In this document: positions 9,048 through 16,681 of the stretch, piece by piece
Numbering within the stretch: position 1 is the first letter of the stretch
Layout of the letters: the number at the start of each line of letters is the position of its first letter
From: WGOA01 sp964429745
GTDB taxonomy: Bacteria; Bacteroidota; Bacteroidia; Chitinophagales; BACL12
NCBI GenBank assembly: GCA_964429745.1
Contig: CAYSDI010000005.1
Span: 4,645 to 68,644 of the forward strand
Length of the DNA stretch: 64,000 nucleotides
Reading direction: 5' to 3'
Program-made: the position numbers and the translations under genes
The notes under the pieces: generated by a model
What the model was told of the DNA's origin: nothing
Database searches by the model: none
Seen by the model: only the letters and a program-made list of their open reading frames with translations

Positions 9048-10721
9048 TCAGGGCAGCAACACCACCGGTATCGCTGCAGCGGGGCTCTCAAAAAAATACA
9101 GTCCTGGAGATAAGCCCTCCATAGAGACCCCAAGCACCGAACCAGCAGCCCATAGCCCGGAGCGGAGCGGCCGGCCGAGCGCATCGCGCAGCGACCAGGG
9201 TTGGCGTTCAGCGCCTAAACTGGCTTCGGGCCACGCAAGCCCTTCGACATACAGCATGCCCTGTGCGCCCACCGGATTGGGGTAAAGGTGCAGCGAGCCT
9301 GCCATGGGCTGAACGCTTGGCACGCCATCTACACGGCAGTAGCCGTCCAGCAACGCCAACATAGCCTGATGAATGTTCAGGCGACCGCCCGAAACACTGC
9401 GCAAGTTCAGGTCGTCAACGGGCGTTACGCCATCCAGCAGGTATTGACGCACCAACAGCGCCATGCCTGCCGGATCAAAACGGTAGTCTTCCAAAAAGCG
9501 CGGACACGCAGCGGCGTAAAGCAGCGCAATGGTTCCCGCCACATGTGGCGTGGCCATGGATGTTCCGCTATTAAACGAATAAGTGTTTCCCGGCGTCGTT
9601 GAATACACCCCCGTTCCTGGTGCCCCCAAATCAATGTTTTCGAGGCCATAACCTGCGCCGCTAAGCTCATCATCGTTGTCCGTATTGGTCACGGCAATCA
9701 TGTAGGGGCTGGAACAGGTGGTGGGCACGTCGCCGATAACGTCCACGTTCAGGAACGCGTTGATAGTTGCCGCCGGACTCAGGATGCCCAATGCGCCGAG
9801 GCTGTCGTACATGGCGCACCAGATGGGGAATTCTTCCGGCTGCGCGAAATCAAGCCCGAAGCTGGAATTGGTAACCACGACAAAAGCGCCTTCTGCTCCG
9901 CCTGTGGCGTCGTAGCGCTTGCGCATGGCGTGAATGTAGCCGTAGGCGGCCACGACATCGTCTTCTTCTAATTCAGCAAAGACCGGCAGAATGGGCGTGC
10001 CCCAATTCACGCCGGTTACGCCAAGACCGTTGTTGCCCAGCGCCGCGGCAATGCCGCACACATGGGTGCCGTGCAGTTCTACGGGCAGCGATGCATTGGC
10101 GTCTGTCGCGTTCCAGCCGCGGTAGTCGTCCACATAGCCGTTGCCGTCGTTGTCCAGGCTATCGCCGTCAATTTCGCTGCGATTGGTCCAAAACCACAAA
10201 TCTTCGTGGTTGCGGTCAAAACCGTCGTCGACCACAGCGATGACGATGGTATCTCCCAAAGCCGTAACCCCGCCAGTGCTGATGTCCCAGGCTTCCGGGG
10301 CGTCAATGTCTGCGCCGTCCAGTCCCGGACCGCCCATGTTGTTCATGCCCCATTGCAGGGGGAAACTGGGATCGGAGGGAATAAGCCGCTTTTGGAGCTT
10401 GTGGTTGAGCTGTGCGGCTTGCAACGCCGGCAGGCGCTGGAGGCGGGGCAGCCAAAGTTGCGGGTCACTTTCAGGGCTCAGGTCAAGGCGGTACAGGCCC
10501 AAAGCAGGAGCGAGGGGTTCCAGCTTAGCGGCTTGGTCCGGGTAGGTGGCGTGCAGGCTGCTGAGCAGCGCCGAGGGTTGTTGGCCAGGGTGGAATTGCA
10601 GCAGGTATTGTCCCGGAATTGCCGCATCAGCAGAAGCCGATTGCGCGTTGCTCATCCCGGTGGGAAGGAGCACTAAGCCGAAGCAGAGCAGAAGGATTGC
10701 GCACTGGTGGAGGGGCACCAT
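9048..10721 (-). CDS. Secreted S8 (subtilisin-like) serine peptidase with T9SS sorting domain
   Basis: A 557-residue secreted protease. Signal peptide at about 1-27 (LLCFGLVLLPTGMSNA), then an inhibitor/propeptide-like region to about 115, then the peptidase S8 domain. The catalytic Asp is in IAVVDDGFDRNHED (Asp165), the His in ELHGTHVCGIAAALGNN (His217) and the Ser in NSGTSMATPHVAGTIALL (about 395). The C-terminus carries LHLYPNPVGAQGMLYVEG, then WSLRDALGRPLRSG and LSPGLYFFES, the pattern of a type A T9SS sorting domain, though the last residues are less basic than usual. Expected location: outside the cell or on its surface. It is transcribed leftward toward recJ with about 140 bp between. 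Confidence 0.9.
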   Translation of the reverse strand: MVPLHQCAILLLCFGLVLLPTGMSNAQSASADAAIPGQYLLQFHPGQQPSALLSSLHATYPDQAAKLEPLAPALGLYRLDLSPESDPQLWLPRLQRLPALQAAQLNHKLQKRLIPSDPSFPLQWGMNNMGGPGLDGADIDAPEAWDISTGGVTALGDTIVIAVVDDGFDRNHEDLWFWTNRSEIDGDSLDNDGNGYVDDYRGWNATDANASLPVELHGTHVCGIAAALGNNGLGVTGVNWGTPILPVFAELEEDDVVAAYGYIHAMRKRYDATGGAEGAFVVVTNSSFGLDFAQPEEFPIWCAMYDSLGALGILSPAATINAFLNVDVIGDVPTTCSSPYMIAVTNTDNDDELSGAGYGLENIDLGAPGTGVYSTTPGNTYSFNSGTSMATPHVAGTIALLYAAACPRFLEDYRFDPAGMALLVRQYLLDGVTPVDDLNLRSVSGGRLNIHQAMLALLDGYCRVDGVPSVQPMAGSLHLYPNPVGAQGMLYVEGLAWPEASLGAERQPWSLRDALGRPLRSGLWAAGSVLGVSMEGLSPGLYFFESPAAAIPVVLLP

Positions 10722-10899
10722 GCAGGGGCGGGGAAGGGGTTGTGGCGAGAACTCGTTTCCGGAGTTTTAACTTCGGTTGCAAGCTGTTTTGCCGCCCTTC
10801 GACCTATAAATATAGCGATTTGCGGCACAATCAAACGCGGACAAGGTTGGCGATACGCAACAGCGGTCATCGCCGACAGCTGGCTACCCGGTCAGAGGT

Positions 10900-11559
10900 T
10901 CAGCGTTTCACAAGCCGGGTTCGGCAGCTTTCCGTAATGGCGCCGTTGTCTACAGACCAGTTCAGGTAGAGCGTGTCGCCTGTGGGCACGGCTAAGCCGG
11001 TGCCGGACCAGTCCAGCGAAGCGGTGCTGCGGTCCAGGCTGAGTTCCTGGCCGTAATCGCCTTGCAAAAACAGGTTGACGTAGCTGCCGGGGCCAAAATT
11101 GCCCAGGTTGAACAGCAGAACCCTGTTTTCAGGGCAAGTGCAGTCCTGAATGCCGGCCTGGTAGCTGAAAATGCCCGAGGTGCAGGTGTCGATGGCGCTG
11201 TATTCCACGGCGTAGTAGCTCTCTTTTTCCATGCCGACGCGCACGCCAAAGCCCACGCTGCTCTCGTTGCCGGCCTCGTCGCTGATGCTGAAATCCACCC
11301 GGTAGTCGCCGTAGCGCTCCGTGTCGACGTTGCCTTCCTGCACCAGCGCGGCCGTCAGGTCGCAGTCGCGGTTGTCCACCACCTCCAATATAGCCTCCGG
11401 GAGAGAGTCTCCGAGCAGCACAAATTCCGGCAGGGCGCGCTGGACCGTGATCTGGGGAGCCTCTTGGTCAGCGGGTTTGCAGGCCTGCAGCAACGCGCTG
11501 AGAGCGGCCGTGGCGGCCAAAGCCAAGAGAACTCGGGGCAAATGGTTCAGAGCGTGCAT
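10900..11559 (-). CDS. Lipoprotein with Ig-like (DUF5011/HYR-like) domain, paralog 1
   Basis: A 219-residue lipoprotein. The signal peptide ends in a lipobox-like ALLQAC (Cys27). It is followed by an Ig-like bacterial domain of the DUF5011/HYR kind: APQITVQRALPEFVLLGDSL, then YRVDFSISDEAGNESSVGFGVRV. The C-terminal domain (about 120-219) begins AIDTCTSG and ends ESCRTRLVKR, with NFGPGSYVNLFLQGD in the middle. The same C-terminal pattern recurs in the next two genes, so this is the third member of a leftward tandem family. It also has an extra CTC pair (QDCTCPENRV). The function is not recognised; a surface-exposed or periplasmic lipid-anchored binding protein is a guess. Confidence 0.75.
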   Translation of the reverse strand: MHALNHLPRVLLALAATAALSALLQACKPADQEAPQITVQRALPEFVLLGDSLPEAILEVVDNRDCDLTAALVQEGNVDTERYGDYRVDFSISDEAGNESSVGFGVRVGMEKESYYAVEYSAIDTCTSGIFSYQAGIQDCTCPENRVLLFNLGNFGPGSYVNLFLQGDYGQELSLDRSTASLDWSGTGLAVPTGDTLYLNWSVDNGAITESCRTRLVKR

Positions 11560-11626
11560 ACAGCGGTTGTGGGGGCGTGACGCCTGTCTGTTTATGGGGG
11601 TGTCAAGCCCATTAGGGCATTAAATC

Positions 11627-12277
11627 TCAGGGCTTTCGGAATTGGCTAACACATGACTTAAACGATACTGAATCGATTTCGTCAAAGGGCAAATCGAAGG
11701 CAAAGCGGCTGGTGGTTCCGTACAAAAGCACGGAACTGCCCGCGTAGGTAAAGTCCGGGAGGGAATCGTTGAGGTTGATGCTGTTCCCAAGCCTGCCCAG
11801 GATCTGCAAATGTGTTTGGTAGCTGCTCCCGCGGTTTCGCCAATTGGAAAGGGCAATCTGTGTGCTGTCCAGCGGATCGAGAACCGCCACAGCAGCGTAG
11901 TTAATCAGGATAGAATCGCAACTGTCGCGGACCGACCAGGTGCCGGTGTAGTCCTGGGTTCTGGCGTAGACTCCTACGAATCGGGTAGCGGAGTCTTCAT
12001 TTCCCGCGCCATCGGAAACGTAATAGTATACCGGATATTCCCCTACGGAATCGGTGCGAACGCGGCTGGCATCCGAGCTGACTGCCGCTGTGTCCAACAC
12101 GCCTTCCTCTTTGTCCGTGCCCAACGCTCCTCTTTCCTGGTAAGTCTGGCCAAGCGGAACCCGGTATTCCGGTTCCAAAACCACCACAACCGGTGGGGTC
12201 GTGTCTGTTTTTTGGCACGCTACCACCAGGATAGTCAACAGCGAGCCCAGTAAAATGCGCAACGTTCTGGAAGACAT
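11627..12277 (-). CDS. Lipoprotein with Ig-like domain, paralog 2
   Basis: A 216-residue lipoprotein, start ATG at 12277 (the frame is open a little further upstream but only to a TTG). The signal is MSSRTLRILLGSLLTILVVAC with lipobox VVAC. It has the Ig-like repeat: TPPVVVVLEPEYRVPLGQTY, then EYPVYYYVSDGAGNEDSATR. The C-terminal domain opens SVRDSCDSI and closes FKSCVSQFRKP, matching its neighbours in layout but with weak identity. A TAACTTTG box lies 6 nt before the ATG and a strong hairpin terminator just beyond that, so it may have its own promoter. It is the middle gene of three tandem paralogs; the function is unknown. Confidence 0.75.
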   Translation of the reverse strand: MSSRTLRILLGSLLTILVVACQKTDTTPPVVVVLEPEYRVPLGQTYQERGALGTDKEEGVLDTAAVSSDASRVRTDSVGEYPVYYYVSDGAGNEDSATRFVGVYARTQDYTGTWSVRDSCDSILINYAAVAVLDPLDSTQIALSNWRNRGSSYQTHLQILGRLGNSINLNDSLPDFTYAGSSVLLYGTTSRFAFDLPFDEIDSVSFKSCVSQFRKP

Positions 12278-12292
12278 GGGGCTCAAAGTTAA

Positions 12293-12320
12293 GAAAGCCG
12301 CCCCGGTGAGGGCGGCTTTC
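12293..12320. terminator. Hairpin terminator
   Basis: Perfect 11-bp stem GAAAGCCGCCC / GGGCGGCTTTC with a 6-nt loop CGGTGA. It lies 96 bp downstream of the paralog-3 lipoprotein (minus strand) and just upstream of paralog 2, so it probably separates the two transcripts. On the minus strand the stem runs into TTTCTTAACTTT, a moderate U-rich tail. Confidence 0.75.
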
Positions 12321-12326
12321 TATGAA

Positions 12327-12380
12327 TTGTTCTATTCGTTGTTCTATCCGTTGTGGATACCCGTTGTGGATACCCGTTGA
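12327..12380. repeat. Intergenic tandem array, 12-13 bp units
   Basis: Units starting TTG and ending CG: TTGTTCTATTCG, TTGTTCTATCCG, then two copies of TTGTGGATACCCG, then a truncated TTGA. It lies between the terminator and the end of the paralog-3 lipoprotein gene. Two other arrays with the same 12-bp period occur near 16.5 kb and 24.4 kb. Confidence 0.7.
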
Positions 12381-12415
12381 AGCTAACCAACGTCTACAAC
12401 GGAAACAGAAGCGAA

Positions 12416-13069
12416 TTATTGCTTGGTGAACACGGCATCGCAGGTCAGCACGCTAACTCCGTCATCGGCCGAGTAATCCAGCGTGAAGACCATAGAAGTG
12501 GTGGTTCCGGTGGTCAGGAAGCCTAAGCCAAGAAAATCAGCTCCACCAATGGACTCATCCACGGAAACGTTGCTGTTGGTGTCGCCGGTCAGGTTGAGGT
12601 CAACCAGCACAGCAAAACCGTAGTTGCCAAAATTGCTGATAATGGCGGTGTTGGGACTAGCACCTGCGGTGATGGTAACATCGTAGGTGTAGGTATTTCC
12701 GTCACTGCAGTCTTCAACCACTTCGTAAACACCGGCAAAGTCGCTGCCTTGGGCAAAGACGTGCACGATGCGAACTTCAGATCCGGTGTTTCCGGCTTCG
12801 TCGGTAGCGCTGAAGAGGATGTCGTAGCTGCCCACCACATCGGTATCCAGGGCGCTTTCGTCATAGTTGATGATGAAAATGTCACCATCTTCGGTATCCC
12901 TGGCTGCTGCACCGGAATCAACATAGGTTCCGCCCAGTTCAACAAACTCGGGGCTGTCGCCATTTAGGGTGATGATGGGGCTGTTCAAATCATCTTCGGT
13001 ACACTGGGTGAACAGAAGAACGGCCAGGGAGAGGGCCAGAAACTTAATGCTTTTGCTGAATTGGGTCAT
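12416..13069 (-). CDS. Lipoprotein with Ig-like domain, paralog 3
   Basis: A 217-residue lipoprotein. I place the start at ATG 13069, because the open frame continuing to 13222 has no signal peptide and crosses the start region of the divergent gene. Signal MTQFSKSIKFLALSLAVLLFTQC (lipobox LFTQC). The Ig-like domain is the best match of the three to DUF5011: SPIITLNGDSPEFVELGGTY, then SYDILFSATDEAGNTGSEVR. The C-terminal domain runs from EDCSDGNTY through NFGNYGFAVLVDLNLTGD to LTCDAVFTKQ. It is probably the first gene of the tandem set. The substrate and role are unknown; domains of this type commonly occur in surface lipoproteins of Bacteroidota. Confidence 0.78.
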   Translation of the reverse strand: MTQFSKSIKFLALSLAVLLFTQCTEDDLNSPIITLNGDSPEFVELGGTYVDSGAAARDTEDGDIFIINYDESALDTDVVGSYDILFSATDEAGNTGSEVRIVHVFAQGSDFAGVYEVVEDCSDGNTYTYDVTITAGASPNTAIISNFGNYGFAVLVDLNLTGDTNSNVSVDESIGGADFLGLGFLTTGTTTSMVFTLDYSADDGVSVLTCDAVFTKQ

Positions 13070-13220
13070 GGTCTTGGATTTAAGGTTGATACCAGGTGGC
13101 TTGCTAATTTTGCCTGTGTTAATTTTGCGCAAAAATAGGTCTACCGCCGCGATTAATACAACCGGGGCATAATTGGCCTCAAAATTGATTCTTTCGACTC
13201 CTACCCAAACCAGCAAATCC

Positions 13221-13604
13221 ATGAAATTTCAGTTTCTCGCCCTCGCATTAGGCACAACCCTGGCCTTTAGTGGCTGCAACAACGGTGCCGACCAAATTGC
13301 CAGCCTGGAAAGCCAGCTTACCGAGCAAAAACAAGCACTCACGGACACCGTGGCCTATTTCACCACCACCCTGTCAGAAATGCAATTCCAGATGGACAGC
13401 ATCAACACAGAATTGGCCAAATTCACGGGCACCGTTACGGGCGCAGGCTCCTCAACCAAGAAACCCGCTGCTCCTGTTAAGCCTGCTGGTGAAATTGACG
13501 TCACTAAGAAAGGCGGCGGAGATGTCCCTAAAATCGACGTTAACAAGAAAGGCGGCGGTGATGTTCCCAAAATTGACGTTACCAAGAAAGGCGGCGGAGA
13601 CTGA
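13221..13604 (+). CDS. Small lipoprotein with coiled coil and 13-residue C-terminal repeats
   Basis: A 127-residue protein starting at ATG 13221, divergent from the Ig-like lipoprotein (151 bp apart). It has a lipoprotein signal MKFQFLALALGTTLAFSGC (Cys19). A short coiled coil follows (about 24-68: QIASLESQLTEQKQALTDT...), as in murein-lipoprotein-like proteins. A Pro/Ala-rich linker leads to nearly three copies of DVTKKGGGDVPKI at 13494-13602. The copies differ mainly at synonymous sites, so the protein sequence seems kept under selection. The Lys/Gly-rich tail could contact peptidoglycan or LPS; that is only inference. No family recognised. Confidence 0.75.
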   Translation: MKFQFLALALGTTLAFSGCNNGADQIASLESQLTEQKQALTDTVAYFTTTLSEMQFQMDSINTELAKFTGTVTGAGSSTKKPAAPVKPAGEIDVTKKGGGDVPKIDVNKKGGGDVPKIDVTKKGGGD

Positions 13605-13637
13605 TCGGTTCTCGCTGAAGACCAGCTTTTTCAATGC

Positions 13638-13670
13638 AAAAAAAAACCGCCTTTCAAGGCGGTTTTTTTT
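13638..13670. terminator. Bidirectional hairpin terminator
   Basis: Stem CCGCCT / AGGCGG with TTCA loop, flanked by 9 As on the left and 8 Ts on the right, so it works as an intrinsic terminator in both directions. It sits between the small lipoprotein (plus, ends 13604) and kynurenine monooxygenase (minus, ends 13703). Confidence 0.92.
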
Positions 13671-13702
13671 ATGCGGTTATGCGGTAAAAATTCTGCGCTG
13701 GC

Positions 13703-15058
13703 CTAATGGTTTGCCATGGGCTCGCGCTCCAGCAACAACGCCTCAATACGGTCCCAGTACTCGTCCTGCCACTGTTTTTCGAAGTCAGGCCAGGCAAACA
13801 TCCGGTCAAAAAGGGCTTGTTGACGGTCCATTTCGGCTAAAGCGGTAACGTAAGGTTTATCGCTGAAGGTTACCAGCGAATACACCGGGGTAAAGCGATC
13901 CGGATGGCGTTCAGCCACCTGCGCGGCAATCTTTTTTTGCAGCAAAAACCTGGGATCAGCTACTTTATCGCGCATTTCCAGGAAATTGCGCTTGGCCAAC
14001 TCCGCAATGGCATCGGCGTTGGGCTTGCGCTCTTGCTCAAAAGCGCGAAATAGGGTGGTCCAGTCCTTCCCGGGTAGATCCATCAGCCGCGCAAGGGCCC
14101 CGCAGTCTTCGAACCCGGCATTCATGCCCTGGCCATAAAAAGGCACAATAGCATGGGCGGAATCACCGAGCAGCAGCGTGTTTTTGTACGCCCAAGGGTA
14201 GCAGCGCACCGTTACCAGCGCGGAAGTCGGGTTTTGAAAATAGTCATGCAACAAGCTGGGCATCAGCGCTTTGGCATCCGAAAAAAAGCGCTCAAAGTAA
14301 GCTTCGGCTTGTGCAGGCGTCTGAATAGCGTCAAATCCGTCCGCTCCGTCAAACGGGGCAAAGAGCGTGCAAGTAAAACTGCCGTCCAAGTTGGGCAGCG
14401 CGATGAGCATAAAACTTTGCCGGGGCCATATGTGGAGCGCTTCCGGGTCCATGCGCCAGCCTCCATCGGCTGCGGGCGGAATGGTCAATTCCTTGTAGCC
14501 ATGAGCCAGGTAATCTTGCTGGTAGTCGAACCGGGGCCGGCGTTGCAGGCTGGAGCGCAGCGCAGAAAATGCACCGTCCGTGCCAAAAATTAATTCCGGG
14601 CGAAGGGTGTAGTCGCTCCCTGCCGCCTCGTCGCGCAGGTGAAGGTCGCCGTTTTCAAGATTGAAGTCCAGGCAACTGTGCTCGAATTGGAAGTCTACGT
14701 TGGGGTGAGTATCGGCCGCCTGCATCATGAGCAAGTTGAGTTCTCCGCGGCTCACCGAGCGAATGAACTGGCCGCTCTTACCATAAGGTTGAAAATGTTG
14801 TGCACCTTCCAGGTCGTGAATCATTCGGCCGTGCATAGGCAGGCACAGCGGAAGCACCGCTTCTTTAAGTCCGGCTCCTTCCAGCGCCAACAGCCCCCGG
14901 TCGGAGAGTGCCAGGTTGATGGATCGCCCGCCACCGGCGCCAAGCGTGCGGAAATCGGGCCGGCGATCAAAGACCGTGATTCGGTGCCCGCGCTCGCCCA
15001 AGTAAACCGATAACAGCGAGCCCACCAGGCCCGCCCCAATAACAGAGAATTGACTCAT
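13703..15058 (-). CDS. kmo: Kynurenine 3-monooxygenase
   Basis: A 451-residue FAD-dependent aromatic hydroxylase converting L-kynurenine to 3-hydroxykynurenine with NADPH and O2. Visible: FAD-binding Rossmann start FSVIGAGLVGSLLSVYLGERG with acidic end VFDRR; GRSINLALSDRG (typical of KMO); IFGTDGAFSALR (the DG motif region); GDSAHAIVPFYGQGMNAGFEDC (second FAD motif). The C-terminus MFAWPDFEKQWQDEYWDRIEALL is amphipathic, as in the membrane-associating end of other KMOs. Length matches the family (about 450). It follows the GH13 gene by 27 bp and ends the leftward run TlpA-like / Nramp-like / 3-HAO / kynureninase / GH13 / KMO. The role follows from family plus neighbours. Confidence 0.93.
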   Translation of the reverse strand: MSQFSVIGAGLVGSLLSVYLGERGHRITVFDRRPDFRTLGAGGGRSINLALSDRGLLALEGAGLKEAVLPLCLPMHGRMIHDLEGAQHFQPYGKSGQFIRSVSRGELNLLMMQAADTHPNVDFQFEHSCLDFNLENGDLHLRDEAAGSDYTLRPELIFGTDGAFSALRSSLQRRPRFDYQQDYLAHGYKELTIPPAADGGWRMDPEALHIWPRQSFMLIALPNLDGSFTCTLFAPFDGADGFDAIQTPAQAEAYFERFFSDAKALMPSLLHDYFQNPTSALVTVRCYPWAYKNTLLLGDSAHAIVPFYGQGMNAGFEDCGALARLMDLPGKDWTTLFRAFEQERKPNADAIAELAKRNFLEMRDKVADPRFLLQKKIAAQVAERHPDRFTPVYSLVTFSDKPYVTALAEMDRQQALFDRMFAWPDFEKQWQDEYWDRIEALLLEREPMANH

Positions 15059-15085
15059 GATGCCAGCGAAGTTAAGGTCAACGCC

Positions 15086-16519
15086 TCAAGGCTTAACCAG
15101 CAATCGCACGCCATGGCCTTCAAGATCCAACGTATTGTAAAGCGTGTCGGTTTGGTTGTCGAGCGCATTTTGCCAAATGCTGCCCTGCCATTCCACCGGA
15201 ACCGAATAGGTTTGTGTGGTCTCGCGGAGGTTAACCAGGACCACGGCACTTTCAGCTCCAGCGTCTTTGCGGAAGGCCACGACATGTTCATCAGAGCCGT
15301 CGGTCAGCGCTTCGGTCTTCAGGGCTTCGCTTTGCGAGTAGGTGTTGAGCAACTTGCGGTAGCGCGCCAACAGGTCGGGGTTTTCGTTCCAGTTGATGGG
15401 CGTATTCCAGAAAAAGGGCAAGGGGGTGGCTCTGCCCACTTCCTGGCTGCCGTAAATCAGGGGAACTCCGCCTATAGTCGTAGCCAGCACGGAGGCTGCA
15501 AAAGCGGCGTCGATTGAACCGAACAGTTCTACCGGCGTAGCATCCCACGCGCTTTCGTCGTGGTTGGTGGTGAAGCGCAGTTTTTGCTTGGTTGCAGGAA
15601 CGCCGCTCAATTCTGATTGACTGGTGCTCATGAGCGTTACTGCACTTCCCCCGTTAAAGGCATCTTTGACCCGGCCGTAGAAACTCCAGGAATAGTTCAT
15701 CTGAAAGCCCGCGGTGAAATGATCGCTGCGCTGACCTTCTGCGAGCAGCATGACATCGCGTCCTGGCATGTTGCTCAGCGTATCCAAAGCCCGTTTCCAA
15801 AAGCTGTAGGGCACATAGTCCGCCGCATCGCAGCGATAACCGTCTGCGTTGGCGGCCAAAATCCAGAATTTGAGCGCACTGATCATGGCGGTCTGCATGT
15901 CCTGGTTGCTGAAATTGAGGTCAGCCACATCCAGCCAGCCGGTGCCAGGCGGATGCACGACCTCCCCGTTGACCTGCGTGTACCATTCGGGCCTGCTCAT
16001 CCAAGGATTGTCCCAAGCGGTGTGGTTGGCCACCCAGTCCAGGATAACGGCGATGCCGCGCTCGTGGGCCGCTTGAACCAGCGAGCGCAAATCATCCAGC
16101 GTGCCATATTCTTCACCGACTTCTTTGTAATTAGCCACAGAGTAGGGCGAATTGACCGAATTGATGGCGCCGATGGGGTGAATGGGCATCAGCCAAATGA
16201 CATTGATTCCAAGCGATTGGATGGAATCCAGTCTTGCTTCAACGCCGGCCAGGTCTCCGCCTGGGCTAAATGCCCTCAGATTCACTTCGTACATGATCAC
16301 GTCTTCGGTTGCCGGCACTCCGTTGAACGGCGTTCCATACGCCGGCGGATCTGGATCGGGCACATACAAGCTGTCTATCGGCGTGTCAATGGGTGGCGTG
16401 ATGACCGGCGGATCTTCCTTGCACGAAAAAAAGAAAACAGGAAGCAGGAAAATGAGCAGACCATAGGTCAAGTACTGGTTCAAATGCTGCGTCAAGCGAT
16501 TGGTCAAACTCTGCGTCAA
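15086..16519 (-). CDS. GH13 alpha-amylase family lipoprotein; N-terminus interrupted by sequence gap
   Basis: At least 477 residues. After a lipoprotein-type signal (YGLLIFLLPVFFFSC) and a Pro-rich linker comes a GH13 (alpha/beta)8 barrel. It shows VILDWVANHTAWDNPW (region I), DGYRCDAADYVPY (nucleophile Asp), VMLLAEGQRSD (acid/base Glu) and RFTTNHDES (transition-state Asp region). The C-terminal beta domain runs to RLLVKP. It hydrolyses or transfers alpha-glucans, probably at the outer membrane or in the periplasm. The start is unresolved: no ATG lies between the gap and the signal. The frame reads on into the N run through 12-bp repeats, and beyond the gap a GTG at 16679, 3 bp after the kynureninase stop, opens a repeat-encoded leader of the same pattern. 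A TTG at 16516-16519 is another option. It is an odd occupant of a tryptophan catabolism cluster. Confidence 0.88.
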   Translation of the reverse strand: MTQSLTNRLTQHLNQYLTYGLLIFLLPVFFFSCKEDPPVITPPIDTPIDSLYVPDPDPPAYGTPFNGVPATEDVIMYEVNLRAFSPGGDLAGVEARLDSIQSLGINVIWLMPIHPIGAINSVNSPYSVANYKEVGEEYGTLDDLRSLVQAAHERGIAVILDWVANHTAWDNPWMSRPEWYTQVNGEVVHPPGTGWLDVADLNFSNQDMQTAMISALKFWILAANADGYRCDAADYVPYSFWKRALDTLSNMPGRDVMLLAEGQRSDHFTAGFQMNYSWSFYGRVKDAFNGGSAVTLMSTSQSELSGVPATKQKLRFTTNHDESAWDATPVELFGSIDAAFAASVLATTIGGVPLIYGSQEVGRATPLPFFWNTPINWNENPDLLARYRKLLNTYSQSEALKTEALTDGSDEHVVAFRKDAGAESAVVLVNLRETTQTYSVPVEWQGSIWQNALDNQTDTLYNTLDLEGHGVRLLVKP

Positions 16520-16666
16520 NNNNNNNNNNNNNNNNNNNNNNNNNNNNNNNNNNNNNNNNNNNNNNNNNNNNNNNNNNNNNNNNNNNNNNNNNNNNNNNNN
16601 NNNNNNNNNNNNNNNNNNNCAAACTCTGCGGCAAACGATTTGGCAAACGATTGGGCAAGCGATTGG
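16468..16666. repeat. 12-bp tandem repeat array spanning the sequence gap
   Basis: Strict 12-bp units of the form (T/G)CAA-(A/G)-N-NN-T-N-G-N flank both sides of the N run: TCAAGTACTGGT, TCAAATGCTGCG, TCAAGCGATTGG, TCAAACTCTGCG on the left; GCAAACGATTTG, GCAAACGATTGG, GCAAGCGATTGG on the right. On the minus strand each unit is four codons, encoding NRLP, TQSL or TNRL, in frame with the GH13 gene. The repeat very likely caused the assembly break. Confidence 0.85.
16520..16619. other. Assembly gap (100 Ns)
   Basis: Exactly 100 undetermined bases, a conventional placeholder length for a gap of unknown size. It falls inside the 12-bp repeat array, so the true array length and the GH13 N-terminus are unknown. 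Confidence 0.99.
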
Positions 16667-16681
16667 TTACCAGAGACACGG

